From Curvibacter sp. PD_MW3 (GTDB lineage: Bacteria > Pseudomonadota > Gammaproteobacteria > Burkholderiales > Burkholderiaceae_C): a stretch of 64,000 nucleotides of DNA. A program made the position numbers and the translations under genes. Numbering within the stretch: position 1 is the first letter of the stretch; each line of letters starts with the position of its first letter. Shown here one piece after another: positions 44,731-52,582 of this stretch. The notes beneath the pieces are model-generated. The model did no database searches, was not told the origin of the DNA, and worked only from the letters and a program-made list of their open reading frames with translations. Location: contig NSIV01000006.1 in assembly GCA_002633085.1 (NCBI GenBank), forward strand, positions 62,001-126,000. Reading direction: 5' to 3'.

Positions 44731-46068
44731 ATGACAAACGCTACTGAAACCATAGCTGGCAGCGCCCAATTGACGAGGGCCAAGGGCCCAATCGACACCC
44801 AATCCGCGCTGAAGTTCATCACCTGCGGCTCGGTCGATGACGGCAAGAGCACCTTGATCGGCCGCCTGCTGGTGGACACCCGCGCCGTGCTGCAGGACCA
44901 CCTGGCCGGCGTGCAGCGCCAGGGCGAGACCGACCTGGCCCTGCTGACCGACGGCCTGTCGGCCGAGCGCGAACAGGGCATCACCATCGACGTGGCCTAC
45001 CGTTATTTCAGCACCGAGAACCGCAAGTTCATCATCGGCGACGCTCCGGGCCACGAGCAGTACACGCGCAACATGGTGACGGCGGCATCGAGTGCCGACG
45101 CTGCCGTGGTGCTGGTGGATGCCACCAAGCTGGACTGGGCCAATGCCGGCTTGGACTTGCTGCCGCAGACGCGGCGCCATTCGCTGCTGCTGAAACTGCT
45201 GCGCGTGCCGTCCATCATTTTCGCGGTCAACAAACTCGATGCCGTGGCCGATGCGGCCCTGGCTTTTGCTCACATCCGCAGCGCCCTGCTGGCCTTTGCC
45301 GAAAGCGCCGGCCTGAGCGTGACCGCCACCGTGCCGGTCTCCGCCCTCAAGGGCTGGAATGTGGTCGATGCCGCGACACAGGCCAACTGGTGTGGCTACG
45401 GCGGCCCGACACTGCTGGAGATCCTGGAGCAGTTGCCCGTCACCGCTGCTGACACCGACCTGCCGTTGGCGTTTCCGGTGCAGTGGGTGGAGAAATTCTC
45501 TTCCTCCAGCGACACCAGCCAAGGTCGGCGCGTGTTCTGGGGTCGTGTGGCCGCCGGCGGCGTGCAGGCCGGCGATACGGTGCGCGTCTTCCCCAGCGGG
45601 CAGAGCGCCACCGTGGCCCAGGTGCTGGACCACGTGCGCCAGCCCGGCTCCGTGGCAGCCGGCCACAGCGCCGGCATCGTGCTGGACCGCGAGGTGGACG
45701 TGTCGCGTGGTGACTGGCTGCTGGCTGAAGAAGCCAGCGGCGCCAACCAGTTGACGCCCAGCCGCGAGCTGCTGGGCACCGTGGCCTGGCTCGACGACGA
45801 AGCCCTGGTGGCCGGCCGCGTCTACTGGGCCTTGCACGGCCACCGTTGGGTCAAGGCCAAGGTCAAGCGCATCGTGCACCGCCTGGACATCAACACCCTG
45901 GCCGAAGAAAACGCCAGCCAGCTGGAGCCCAATGCCATCGGCCATATCGAGCTGGCGCTGCAGGAGCCGATTGCGGCTCTGCCCTTCGCCCGTTCGCGCA
46001 TTTTGGGCTCGCTGATCCTGGTGGATACCGCTACCCACAAGACCTCAGGAGCCCTTCTTCTGCATTGA
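44731..46068 (+). CDS. cysN: sulfate adenylyltransferase subunit 1 (GTPase)
   Basis: 445 residues from ATG 44731 (a TTG two codons earlier is less likely). EF-Tu-like GTPase: GSVDDGKST at 33-41, GDAPGHEQYTRNM and NKLD, then the beta-barrel domains. No C-terminal APS kinase fusion, so PAPS formation would need a separate cysC. It drives APS synthesis with CysD. The first 20 codons (TNATETIAGSAQLTRAKGP) overlap a type A repeat. Confidence 0.96.
   Translation: MTNATETIAGSAQLTRAKGPIDTQSALKFITCGSVDDGKSTLIGRLLVDTRAVLQDHLAGVQRQGETDLALLTDGLSAEREQGITIDVAYRYFSTENRKFIIGDAPGHEQYTRNMVTAASSADAAVVLVDATKLDWANAGLDLLPQTRRHSLLLKLLRVPSIIFAVNKLDAVADAALAFAHIRSALLAFAESAGLSVTATVPVSALKGWNVVDAATQANWCGYGGPTLLEILEQLPVTAADTDLPLAFPVQWVEKFSSSSDTSQGRRVFWGRVAAGGVQAGDTVRVFPSGQSATVAQVLDHVRQPGSVAAGHSAGIVLDREVDVSRGDWLLAEEASGANQLTPSRELLGTVAWLDDEALVAGRVYWALHGHRWVKAKVKRIVHRLDINTLAEENASQLEPNAIGHIELALQEPIAALPFARSRILGSLILVDTATHKTSGALLLH
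44740..44789 (+). repeat. type A short dispersed repeat within the cysN 5' end
   Basis: GCTACTGAAACCATAGCT, then GGCAGCGCC and GAGGGCCAAGGGCC. It aligns with the copy at 38733 in the GCTAC...ATAGCT half and in the GGGC...GCC half. In the cysN frame it encodes part of the variable N-terminus before the conserved GTPase domain. Confidence 0.6.
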
Positions 46069-46171
46069 CTTATCTCAACAACCCTGCCCCTGACAAGGAC
46101 GACAATCGCCAGACTTTTCAAAACCCAATAAAATCAAGGGCTAATTCCCTTTTTCTCTCCAGAACTACAGC

Positions 46172-46501
46172 ATGACCCACGTCGTCACCGAATCCTGCAT
46201 CCGCTGCAAATACACCGATTGCGTTGATGTCTGCCCCGTCGACTGCTTCCGCGAAGGTCCGAACTTTCTGACCATCGACCCCGACGAGTGCATCGACTGC
46301 GCCGTCTGCATTCCTGAATGCCCGGTCAACGCGATCTACGCCGAGGAAGACGTGCCGTCCGACCAGCAGCACATGACCAAGCTCAATGCCGAGTTGGCCC
46401 AGTTGCCGACCTGGAAGAGCATCACCAAACGCAAAGCCGCCCTTCCCGACGCGGAGGAGTGGAAAGACAAGACCGGCAAGCTCAAAGAGCTGCTGCGCTA
46501 A
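46172..46501 (+). CDS. fdxA: 7Fe ferredoxin
   Basis: 109 residues. Cluster ligands [17 protein letters not shown] and [13 protein letters not shown] give the [3Fe-4S][4Fe-4S] Azotobacter-type pattern; the C-terminal tail of about 45 residues is typical of FdxA. Cytoplasmic one-electron carrier. The ferredoxin reductase gene follows after four bases, so the two form an electron-transfer pair that could serve CysI. Confidence 0.95.
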   Translation: MTHVVTESCIRCKYTDCVDVCPVDCFREGPNFLTIDPDECIDCAVCIPECPVNAIYAEEDVPSDQQHMTKLNAELAQLPTWKSITKRKAALPDAEEWKDKTGKLKELLR

Positions 46502-46505
46502 GCCC

Positions 46506-47606
46506 ATGGAACCGAAACTCAGTCAAGAAGTGATCAAAACCGCCCAGGCCCACGAAGGCCCCATTGAAACCGATGCCGTCATCGTCGGTGCCGGCCCGGT
46601 GGGCCTGTTCCAGGTGTTCGAACTCGGCCTGCTCGAGATCAAGGCCCATGTGATCGACTCGCTCGCCTACCCGGGCGGCCAGCCGATGGAGCTCTATCCT
46701 GACAAGCCGATCTACGACATTCCGGCGGTACCGGTGTGCACAGGCAAGGAACTCACGGACTCCCTGCTCAAGCAGATCGAGCCCTTTGGCGCGACGTTCC
46801 ACCTGGGCCAGGAAGTGACTGTGGTGCAGAAGCAGGATGACGGCCGTTTCTTCGTCGAAACCTCCAAGGGCACCCAGTTCCTGACCAAGACCATCTTCAT
46901 CGCCGCTGGCGTCGGTGCTTTCCAGCCGCGCACGCTGAAGGTCGAAGGCCTGGACAAGTTCGAAGGCTCGCAGCTGTTCTACCGTGTCAAGAACCCGGCC
47001 GACTTCGCCGGCAAGAACCTGATGATCGTCGGTGGCGGCGACTCGGCGCTCGACTGGACACTGAACTTCACTGCCGAAGGCCCGAACAAGGCTGAGAGCG
47101 TGATCCTGCTGCACCGCCGTGACGGCTTCAAGGCCGCACCGGCCAGCGTGGCCAAGATGAAGGAACTGTGCGACGCCTACGAGATGCAGTTCATCGTCGG
47201 CCAGGTGACCGGTTTCGAAGAGAAGGACGGCAAGCTCTGCGCGGTGAAGGTTACCGGCGGCGACGGTGTCACCCGCGTGGTGCCGATGGACGTGCTGCTG
47301 GTGTTCTTCGGCCTGAGCCCGAAGCTGGGCCCGATTGCCGAGTGGGGCCTGGAGATCGAGCGCAAGCAGCTTGTGGTGGACACCGAGAAGTTCTCCACCA
47401 GCGTGCCCGGCATCTTCGCCGTGGGCGACATCAACACCTACCCGGGCAAGAAGAAGCTCATCCTGTCAGGCTTCCATGAGTGCGCCCTGGCTGCCTTCGG
47501 CGCCATGCCCTTCATCTTCCCGGAGAAAAAGGTCCACCTGCAGTACACCACCACCAGCCCCAAGCTGCACAAGGTGCTGGGCGTGGAAACGCCGGTGTTC
47601 GACTGA
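46506..47606 (+). CDS. ferredoxin-NADP(+) reductase (thioredoxin-reductase-like type)
   Basis: 366 residues from ATG 46506. FAD motif [41 protein letters not shown] motif [13 protein letters not shown] and C-terminal [18 protein letters not shown]. No CxxC redox pair, which separates it from thioredoxin reductases and matches the dimeric FNR of Gram-positives, Rhodopseudomonas and beta-proteobacteria. It reduces ferredoxin with NADPH or the reverse. An intrinsic terminator follows at 47638. Confidence 0.93.
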   Translation: MEPKLSQEVIKTAQAHEGPIETDAVIVGAGPVGLFQVFELGLLEIKAHVIDSLAYPGGQPMELYPDKPIYDIPAVPVCTGKELTDSLLKQIEPFGATFHLGQEVTVVQKQDDGRFFVETSKGTQFLTKTIFIAAGVGAFQPRTLKVEGLDKFEGSQLFYRVKNPADFAGKNLMIVGGGDSALDWTLNFTAEGPNKAESVILLHRRDGFKAAPASVAKMKELCDAYEMQFIVGQVTGFEEKDGKLCAVKVTGGDGVTRVVPMDVLLVFFGLSPKLGPIAEWGLEIERKQLVVDTEKFSTSVPGIFAVGDINTYPGKKKLILSGFHECALAAFGAMPFIFPEKKVHLQYTTTSPKLHKVLGVETPVFD

Positions 47607-47637
47607 CCCAGGTCAACATTCACCGAAACAAGTTAAG

Positions 47638-47660
47638 GCCCGCCTCAGAGCGGGCTTTTT
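47638..47660 (+). terminator. intrinsic terminator after the ferredoxin reductase gene
   Basis: Stem GCCCGC (47638-47643) / GCGGGC (47650-47655), six-base loop, then five T. It separates the ferredoxin unit from the TPP riboswitch that begins about 40 bases later. Confidence 0.88.
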
Positions 47661-47698
47661 CTTGGCTCTAAAATTCGCCTGTGTTCATGAGAGCACAT

Positions 47699-47793
47699 TC
47701 GCTAGGGGTGTTGCCGCCCGCCTGAAACAGGTGGGCCGCGACTGAGACAGTCCCTTTGAACCTGATTGAGGTAATGCTCACGCAGGGAAGCAG
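47699..47793 (+). ncRNA. TPP riboswitch (THI box)
   Basis: Plus-strand signature elements in order: GCTAGGGGTG at 47701, the variable P3 arm, ACTGAGACAGTCCC (the CTGAGA element of the pyrimidine site), GAACCTGATTGAGGTAATGC and CACGCAGGGAAGC (pyrophosphate side). Orientation is unambiguous. It should sense thiamine pyrophosphate in a rightward transcript. The next gene, thiD, is on the other strand; the first rightward gene is thiO at 48921. A possible expression-platform hairpin follows at 47801. Confidence 0.95.
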
Positions 47794-47800
47794 GCCCGAC

Positions 47801-47833
47801 GGGCGGTAATCCACCAGGATTGACCCTCCGCCC
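47801..47833 (+). promoter_or_regulatory. possible expression-platform hairpin after the TPP riboswitch
   Basis: GGGCGG (47801-47806) pairs with CCGCCC (47828-47833), and inside it AATCC (47808-47812) pairs with GGATT (47817-47821). There is no T-run, so it would act on Rho access or translation rather than as a simple terminator. Confidence 0.45.
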
Positions 47834-47890
47834 CCGGTGCTAGCCCCCCCTGCCTTTGAAACGATTGTTATGACGCGTGCAGAGAAGTCA

Positions 47891-48745
47891 TCAGGGCGCA
47901 GACAGGGTCTGCATCGCCATCGGCGCATAACCGTGGTTCAGCGGACCGTGGCCGTGGCCGGTGTGCACATCGGCGCCAGCGGCAATCGCCCGCAGGATGT
48001 AGGCACGGGCCCGCGCCACGGCGGTGGCCAGATCCAGCCCCAGTGCCAGATGCGCGGCAATGGCAGACGACAGGGTGCAGCCGGTGCCGTGAACATTGCG
48101 GCTGGCAATGCGCTGCGAGGCCAGGCGTTGCGTCGGCTGGTTTTTCTCCAGCAGCACATCCACCACGTCAGCCCCCTGCAAGTGCCCCCCCTTGAGCAGC
48201 ACGCTGGGCGCCCCCAGCGCCTGCAGCTCGCGTGCTGCCGGCTCCAGGGCAGCAATACCGTCGATCGGGTGGCCCAGCAGCAGTTCGGCTTCATCCAGGT
48301 TGGGCGTGATGACGGTCGCCAGCGGGAACAACTCCTGCACCAGCACCTGCACCGTTTCTGCCGCAATCAGGCGGTCACCGCTGGTGGCCACCATCACCGG
48401 GTCGAGCACCACCTGCTGGAGGCCATAGCGGCGGATGGCCTGCGCCACCACGCGCACCACCTCGGGCGAGTGCAGCATGCCGATCTTCACTGCATCCACG
48501 CCGATGTCCTCTACCACCGCTTCGATCTGCGCCTGCAGGATATCGGGCGGCACCCCATGGATGGCACGCACGCCTTGCGTGTTCTGCGCCGTGATGGCGG
48601 TGATGGCCGTCATACCGTAGCAGCCCAGCGCACTGAAGGTCTTCAGGTCGGCCTGGATGCCGGCGCCGCCTCCGCTGTCGGAGCCCGCGATGGACAGCAC
48701 GCGCGGGTAATGTTTTTCGCTTCCAGTCAAAGTCGTGTTCGTCAT
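47891..48745 (-). CDS. thiD: hydroxymethylpyrimidine/phosphomethylpyrimidine kinase
   Basis: 284 residues. Ribokinase-like fold with SIAGSDSGGGAGIQADLKTF near the N-terminus, DPVMVATSGDRLI, TPNLDEAELLLG and the catalytic NVHGTGCTLSSAIAAHLALG. It phosphorylates HMP to HMP-PP for thiamine phosphate synthesis. It is transcribed leftward between the rightward riboswitch and rightward thiOSGE, so riboswitch readthrough would be antisense to it. No riboswitch precedes thiD itself. Confidence 0.95.
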   Translation of the reverse strand: MTNTTLTGSEKHYPRVLSIAGSDSGGGAGIQADLKTFSALGCYGMTAITAITAQNTQGVRAIHGVPPDILQAQIEAVVEDIGVDAVKIGMLHSPEVVRVVAQAIRRYGLQQVVLDPVMVATSGDRLIAAETVQVLVQELFPLATVITPNLDEAELLLGHPIDGIAALEPAARELQALGAPSVLLKGGHLQGADVVDVLLEKNQPTQRLASQRIASRNVHGTGCTLSSAIAAHLALGLDLATAVARARAYILRAIAAGADVHTGHGHGPLNHGYAPMAMQTLSAP

Positions 48746-48770
48746 GACGAAAATTATCAGGCCAAACTGA

Positions 48771-48872
48771 ACACCCCCAGGCTTCGCGCACTGCGTGTCA
48801 CTCCGCCATCCCCCTTTCTGGGGGCAACGCCTGTGGACCGGCTAAGCCGGTTCCACGGCGTTCCTGATTTGG
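48771..48872 (+). repeat. type B dispersed GC-rich repeat, copy 3
   Basis: Plus strand: ACACCCCCAGGCTTCGC, CACTGCGTGTCACTCC, hairpin CCCCCTTTCTGGGGG, then CCGGCTAAGCCGGTTCCACG. It fills most of the 175-base gap between divergent thiD and thiO, leaving little room for a conventional thiO promoter. Confidence 0.8.
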
Positions 48873-48920
48873 GCCACTTCATGCGTGCTGGGTCACGCCA
48901 ACCATTCTGGAAACACTGAA

Positions 48921-50015
48921 ATGAGTCTTTCTCGTCCCTCCTCCGTGGTGCTCGGCGCCGGCCTGATGGGCCGTCTGCTTGCCTGGCAGCTTGCACGCGC
49001 CGGCCACGCCGTCACCGTTTACGAAGCCGGTGGCGCCGACGCCCAGGGTTCGCCAGCCCGCATCGCTGCCGCCATGCTGGCCCCCTTGGCCGAATCCGCC
49101 GTCACCGAGTCCAGCGTGGTGGAGATGGGGCGCTACTCGCTGCAGCGCTGGCCCGAACTGCTGGCCCAGCTGTCGCAACCGGTGTTCTTCCAGCAGGAAG
49201 GCACCCTCATCCTGTGGCACCGGCAGGACGCCGGCGAAGCCCAGCGCTTTGCCCGCCAGTTGCAGGCCACCCAGGAGAAACTGCCGGCATTGCCCACGCT
49301 GCAGACACTCGATGCCGCCGGCGTGTCGCAGTTGGAGCCGTCCCTGGGCAACCGCTTCACCCAAGGCTTGTACCTGCCGGGCGAAGGCCAGCTCGACAAC
49401 CGTCAGTTGCTGGCCGCCTTGCTGCATGAACTGCAGACGCTCCAAGTCGACCTGCACTGGAACAGCCCACGTGCCCCACAGGACTTCCAACCCGGAACGA
49501 CAGGCCAACCCGACTGGGTGTTTGACTGCCGGGGTCTGGGCGCCCAGGCGCAGTGGGCACAATTGCGCGGCATCCGCGGCGAGGTGGCACGGTTGTATGC
49601 CCCTGAAGTCACCTTGAACCGGCCCACACGGCTGATCCATCCGCGTTATGCCGTCTACATTGCGCCGAAGCAGGACCATGTGTTCGTGATCGGCGCCACC
49701 GAGATCGAGAGCAACGACCTGTCGCCGCCGAGTGTGCGCTCCACGCTGGAACTCCTGAGCGCGGCTTACGCCGTGCACAGCGGCTTTGCCGAGGCGCGCA
49801 TCCTGGAGATCGCCACCCAGTGCCGCCCCACCCTGCCCGACAACCTGCCGGCGATCCGCCGCTTGGGGGCGCGTACGCTGCAAGTCAATGGCATGTACCG
49901 CCACGGCTTCATGATCTCGCCGGCTCTGCTCGACGCGGTGCTGGAGCTGGTGCGCGAGCAGACCACTACACTGGCAACCTCACTCGATCTGCACATGGAA
50001 ACTGTGCCGACCTGA
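48921..50015 (+). CDS. thiO: glycine oxidase ThiO
   Basis: 364 residues from ATG 48921. FAD-binding N-terminus SSVVLGAGLMGRLLAWQLAR, DAO-family substrate domain, and C-terminal NGMYRHGFMISPALLDAVLE. It oxidises glycine to the imine (dehydroglycine) used by ThiG for thiazole formation. First gene of thiO-thiS-thiG-thiE. No thiC is in the window. Confidence 0.93.
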   Translation: MSLSRPSSVVLGAGLMGRLLAWQLARAGHAVTVYEAGGADAQGSPARIAAAMLAPLAESAVTESSVVEMGRYSLQRWPELLAQLSQPVFFQQEGTLILWHRQDAGEAQRFARQLQATQEKLPALPTLQTLDAAGVSQLEPSLGNRFTQGLYLPGEGQLDNRQLLAALLHELQTLQVDLHWNSPRAPQDFQPGTTGQPDWVFDCRGLGAQAQWAQLRGIRGEVARLYAPEVTLNRPTRLIHPRYAVYIAPKQDHVFVIGATEIESNDLSPPSVRSTLELLSAAYAVHSGFAEARILEIATQCRPTLPDNLPAIRRLGARTLQVNGMYRHGFMISPALLDAVLELVREQTTTLATSLDLHMETVPT

Positions 50016-50019
50016 ATCC

Positions 50020-50217
50020 ATGAAAGTCTTCATCAACAAGAACGAACACGAACTGGCCGATGGGGCAACGCTGCTCGACGCCATTGCCACCATCGAAGCC
50101 AAGCCGCCGTTCGCGGTTGCGGTCAACACGCAGTTCGTGCCCAAGACGCAATACGGCGAACACCGACTGCAAAGCGGCGATCGCATCGACATCATTTTTC
50201 CCGTCACCGGCGGATGA
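50020..50217 (+). CDS. thiS: sulfur carrier protein ThiS
   Basis: 65 residues of ubiquitin-like fold, ending in the required Gly-Gly (FPVTGG), which is adenylated and thiocarboxylated. Other stretches: MKVFINKNEHELADGATLLD. It delivers sulfur to ThiG. Four bases after thiO and overlapping thiG by four bases (ATGA). Confidence 0.95.
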   Translation: MKVFINKNEHELADGATLLDAIATIEAKPPFAVAVNTQFVPKTQYGEHRLQSGDRIDIIFPVTGG

Positions 50218-51023
50218 CCATGCAAACCGAAACGACCAACGACCCACTCGTCCTCTACGGCGAAACCTTCCACAGCCGTCTGTTGCTGGGCACCTCGCGC
50301 TACCCTTCACCCGCCGTGTTGGAGGCCGCCGTGAAGCTGGCCAAGCCGGCCATGCTCACGGCCTCGCTGCGGCGTCAGACTGCCGCCCCGCAGGAGAGCA
50401 GCAACAGCTTCTGGAACCTGCTGCGCGCCCTGAACGTGCCCGTGCTGCCCAACACCGCCGGCTGCCACAGCATTCAGGAAGCCATCACCACAGCGCAGAT
50501 GGCGCGTGAGGTGTTCGAGACGCCCTGGATCAAGCTTGAACTGATCGGCGACGACTACACCCTGCAGCCCGACACCCTCAACCTGGTGGAAGCCGCCGAC
50601 TGGCTGATCAAGAACGGATTCAAGGTGCTGCCCTACTGCACCGAAGACCTGGTGCTGTGCCAGCGTCTGGTGGATGTAGGCTGCCAGGCCGTCATGCCCT
50701 GGGCCGCGCCCATCGGCACTGGCAAGGGTCCGATCAACCCTTATGCCATGCGCGTGCTGCGCGAACGGCTCGATGTGCCGATGATTGTGGATGCCGGCCT
50801 GGGCCGCCCTTCGCATGCCTGCCAGGTCATGGAATGGGGGTTCGACGGCGTGCTGCTCAACACCGCCGTGGCGCTGGCGCAGGAGCCTGTGGTCATGGCC
50901 GGCGCCTTTGCGGCTGCCACCCAGGCTGGCCGCGATGCGTTCCGTTCCGGGACCATGGCTGAACAAGAATCTGCCCAGCCGAGTACGCCGGTACTGGGTA
51001 CCCCTTTCTGGCATCACACATGA
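50214..51023 (+). CDS. thiG: thiazole synthase
   Basis: 269 residues. ThiG TIM-barrel stretches: LLLGTSRYPSPAVLEAAV, IKLELIGDDYTLQPDTLNLV, VMPWAAPIGTGKGPINPYAM and VDAGLGRPSHACQVMEWGFD. It condenses DXP, dehydroglycine and ThiS thiocarboxylate to thiazole phosphate. Both ends overlap neighbours by four bases, so the operon is tightly coupled. Confidence 0.96.
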   Translation: MTMQTETTNDPLVLYGETFHSRLLLGTSRYPSPAVLEAAVKLAKPAMLTASLRRQTAAPQESSNSFWNLLRALNVPVLPNTAGCHSIQEAITTAQMAREVFETPWIKLELIGDDYTLQPDTLNLVEAADWLIKNGFKVLPYCTEDLVLCQRLVDVGCQAVMPWAAPIGTGKGPINPYAMRVLRERLDVPMIVDAGLGRPSHACQVMEWGFDGVLLNTAVALAQEPVVMAGAFAAATQAGRDAFRSGTMAEQESAQPSTPVLGTPFWHHT

Positions 51024-51940
51024 GCACAAGCGTGAACGCACTGTCCCCCGAGGCAGCGGCCATCGTCGCCGCACACCAGGCAGCCCTGGCCCTGCCTGTC
51101 GAGAGCCAGGTTGCCACGACCTACAGCAGCACCGACCCCGTCTACCGTGCTGCCAAGCAGGCCTGCCGGGCCATGGGCTTTGTTGAGATCGATGCCGAAT
51201 GCCTGGCCCAGGCCTGGCAGGCCATGACGCGCCGCACAGGCCGTTTCGACGCCAAAGCCTGGCCGGAGGAGCCCGCCGACTTCGGCATGCGCCCGTGGCC
51301 GCGCGAAGATGCTTTTGCCCCTTGCCCGAAAGCCCTGGGTTTGTACGCCGTGCTGCCCGATGCCGCCTGGGTGGGCCGCATGGCACACGCCGGCGTGCCC
51401 ACGGTGCAATTGCGCTTCAAGTCGGATGACGCCAACGCCATTCAACGCGAAGTACAGGCCGCGGTGGAGGCGGTGCGTGGCACCGATTCCCGCCTGTTCA
51501 TCAACGACCATTGGCAAGCCGCGATTGCAGTGGGCGCCTATGGCGTGCATCTCGGGCAGGAAGACATGGACGTCGCCGACCTCGCTGCCATCCGTGCTGC
51601 CGGTCTGCGCCTGGGGCTCTCCAGCCACGGTTATGCCGAAATGCTGCGCGCCGACCGCGTCAGCCCGAGCTACATCGCCATGGGCGCGGTCTTCCCGACC
51701 ACGCTCAAGCGCATGGCCACCGCACCGCAAGGTGCCGGCCGCTTGCAGGCCTACGCCCGCCTGATGCGCGACTACCCGCTCGTCGCCATCGGCGGCATTG
51801 ATGCCAGCAAACTGCCTGAAGTGCTCGCCAGCGGTGTTGGTTCCGTGGCGGTGGTGCGCGCCATCACCGGCGCCGAAAACCCGGAAGCGGCGGCGGCACA
51901 ACTCCAGTCGCAGATGACGGCACGACGCACACCGGCATGA
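51020..51940 (+). CDS. thiE: thiamine phosphate synthase with N-terminal extension
   Basis: 306 residues against about 210 for ordinary ThiE. The catalytic part starts near residue 105: LGLYAVLPDAAWVGRMAHAG, VPTVQLRFKSDD, FINDHWQAAIAVGAYGVHLG and PLVAIGGIDASKLPEVLASG. It joins HMP-PP and thiazole phosphate. The first 100 residues (rich in Ala, with WPEEPADFGMRPWPRE) match no domain I recognise; they could be the remnant of a fused domain or a ThiG/ThiD contact region. Confidence 0.9.
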   Translation: MSTSVNALSPEAAAIVAAHQAALALPVESQVATTYSSTDPVYRAAKQACRAMGFVEIDAECLAQAWQAMTRRTGRFDAKAWPEEPADFGMRPWPREDAFAPCPKALGLYAVLPDAAWVGRMAHAGVPTVQLRFKSDDANAIQREVQAAVEAVRGTDSRLFINDHWQAAIAVGAYGVHLGQEDMDVADLAAIRAAGLRLGLSSHGYAEMLRADRVSPSYIAMGAVFPTTLKRMATAPQGAGRLQAYARLMRDYPLVAIGGIDASKLPEVLASGVGSVAVVRAITGAENPEAAAAQLQSQMTARRTPA

Positions 51941-51961
51941 GCCAAATTTTTTCGGTCTCAC

Positions 51962-51991
51962 TTGCAGAGCTGCAAAAAATAACGCTATAAT
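51962..51991 (+). promoter_or_regulatory. promoter of tRNA-Asn
   Basis: TTGCAG (51962-51967), 18-base spacer, TATAAT (51986-51991), 11 bases before the tRNA. The block AACGCTATAATTTAAG is identical to that of the tRNA-Lys promoter on the other strand. Confidence 0.8.
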
Positions 51992-52002
51992 TTAAGTCTT
52001 GT

Positions 52003-52078
52003 TCCTCGATAGCTCAGTCGGTAGAGCGCCGGACTGTTAATCCGTAGGTCCCTGGTTCGAGCCCAGGTCGAGGAGCCA
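52003..52078 (+). tRNA. tRNA-Asn (GTT)
   Basis: 76 bases with a full cloverleaf: acceptor TCCTCGA/TCGAGGA, D-arm with AGCTCAGTCGGTAGAGC, anticodon loop CTGTTAA (anticodon GTT), T-loop GGTTCGAGC and an encoded CCA end (52076-52078). A promoter and an intrinsic terminator flank it closely, so it is a single-gene unit. Confidence 0.97.
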
Positions 52079-52087
52079 AATTTGATA

Positions 52088-52117
52088 AGCCCTAGCACGT
52101 AAGTGCTGGGGCTTTTT
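52088..52117 (+). terminator. intrinsic terminator of tRNA-Asn
   Basis: 11-bp stem AGCCCTAGCAC / GTGCTGGGGCT (one T-G pair) with GTAA loop, followed by five T, ten bases behind the tRNA. Confidence 0.92.
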
Positions 52118-52422
52118 CATTTCCGACCGTGATTCAAACGTGACAAAAAAATCACGTTCGCCCCACCACCTTCTCACTCGATGCTTGATGCTTGATGCCG
52201 CAGCCAACCGGTTCTGCGTCGCAAATGCGGCAAGTGATATGGGTGCGGCAAACCTTAGCGCCATACGCTCTTCAATTCATCACAGAACGTTGCCTTCATT
52301 TTGTGCAGTCCTGGGGAGGCCAAGACTGACGCGGGTCATGCGAGTTGTTAGGCAAGATATCCACAACGTTAACCACGTGTTGCGGGGACAACTGGCGAGG
52401 CATTGCGGCGCGTACAGGCAAT
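52118..52422. other. intergenic region between tRNA-Asn and tRNA-Lys terminators
   Basis: No supported gene. A small tandem repeat, GATGCTT twice plus GATGC, lies at 52180-52198. One 94-codon plus-strand frame has no family resemblance, no good ribosome site and unusual composition. The stretch is less GC-rich than neighbours, and tRNA-flanked gaps are common insertion points, but no integrase or tRNA-end duplication is visible. Confidence 0.5.
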
Positions 52423-52454
52423 AAAAAAGGACTTGGTCGTTAAACCAAGTCCTT
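52423..52454 (-). terminator. intrinsic terminator of tRNA-Lys
   Basis: On the minus strand an 11-bp stem AAGGACTTGGT / ACCAAGTCCTT with a six-base loop is followed by a T-run (plus-strand A-run 52423-52428). It ends seven bases behind the tRNA. Confidence 0.92.
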
Positions 52455-52461
52455 CGAATTT

Positions 52462-52537
52462 TGGTGGGACGTGCGTGACTCGAACACGCGACCAACGGAT
52501 TAAAAGTCCGCTGCTCTACCGACTGAGCTAACGTCCC
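52462..52537 (-). tRNA. tRNA-Lys (TTT)
   Basis: 76 bases on the minus strand: acceptor GGGACGT/ACGTCCC, D-arm TAGCTCAGTCGGTAGAGC, anticodon loop CTTTTAA (anticodon TTT), T-loop TGTTCGAGTCA and encoded CCA. Convergent with tRNA-Asn. Confidence 0.97.
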
Positions 52538-52582
52538 ATCAGGGCCTTAGCAAAACATTTTTACTGTTCCGCTAAGCCTTAA

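Noticed and set aside
43681..46038. Minus-strand open frame of 785 codons antisense to cysD and cysN
   Set aside because: It spans two well-conserved genes and the repeat between them; composition is that of a shadow frame.
47837..48919. Plus-strand open frame of 360 codons through the thiD antisense, ending just before thiO
   Set aside because: Considered as the riboswitch-controlled gene because its stop abuts thiO, but the sequence is a shadow of thiD without domains; only the transcription, not translation, of this strand is proposed.
52037..52264. Minus-strand 75-codon frame overlapping tRNA-Asn
   Set aside because: Its end is a translation of the tRNA, a common false gene.
52140..52424. 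Plus-strand 94-codon frame between the two tRNAs
   Set aside because: No family, odd composition and no ribosome site.
52003..52537. Integration site or genomic island at the tRNA pair
   Set aside because: No integrase, no duplicated tRNA 3' end and no foreign gene between them; only a small tandem repeat is present.
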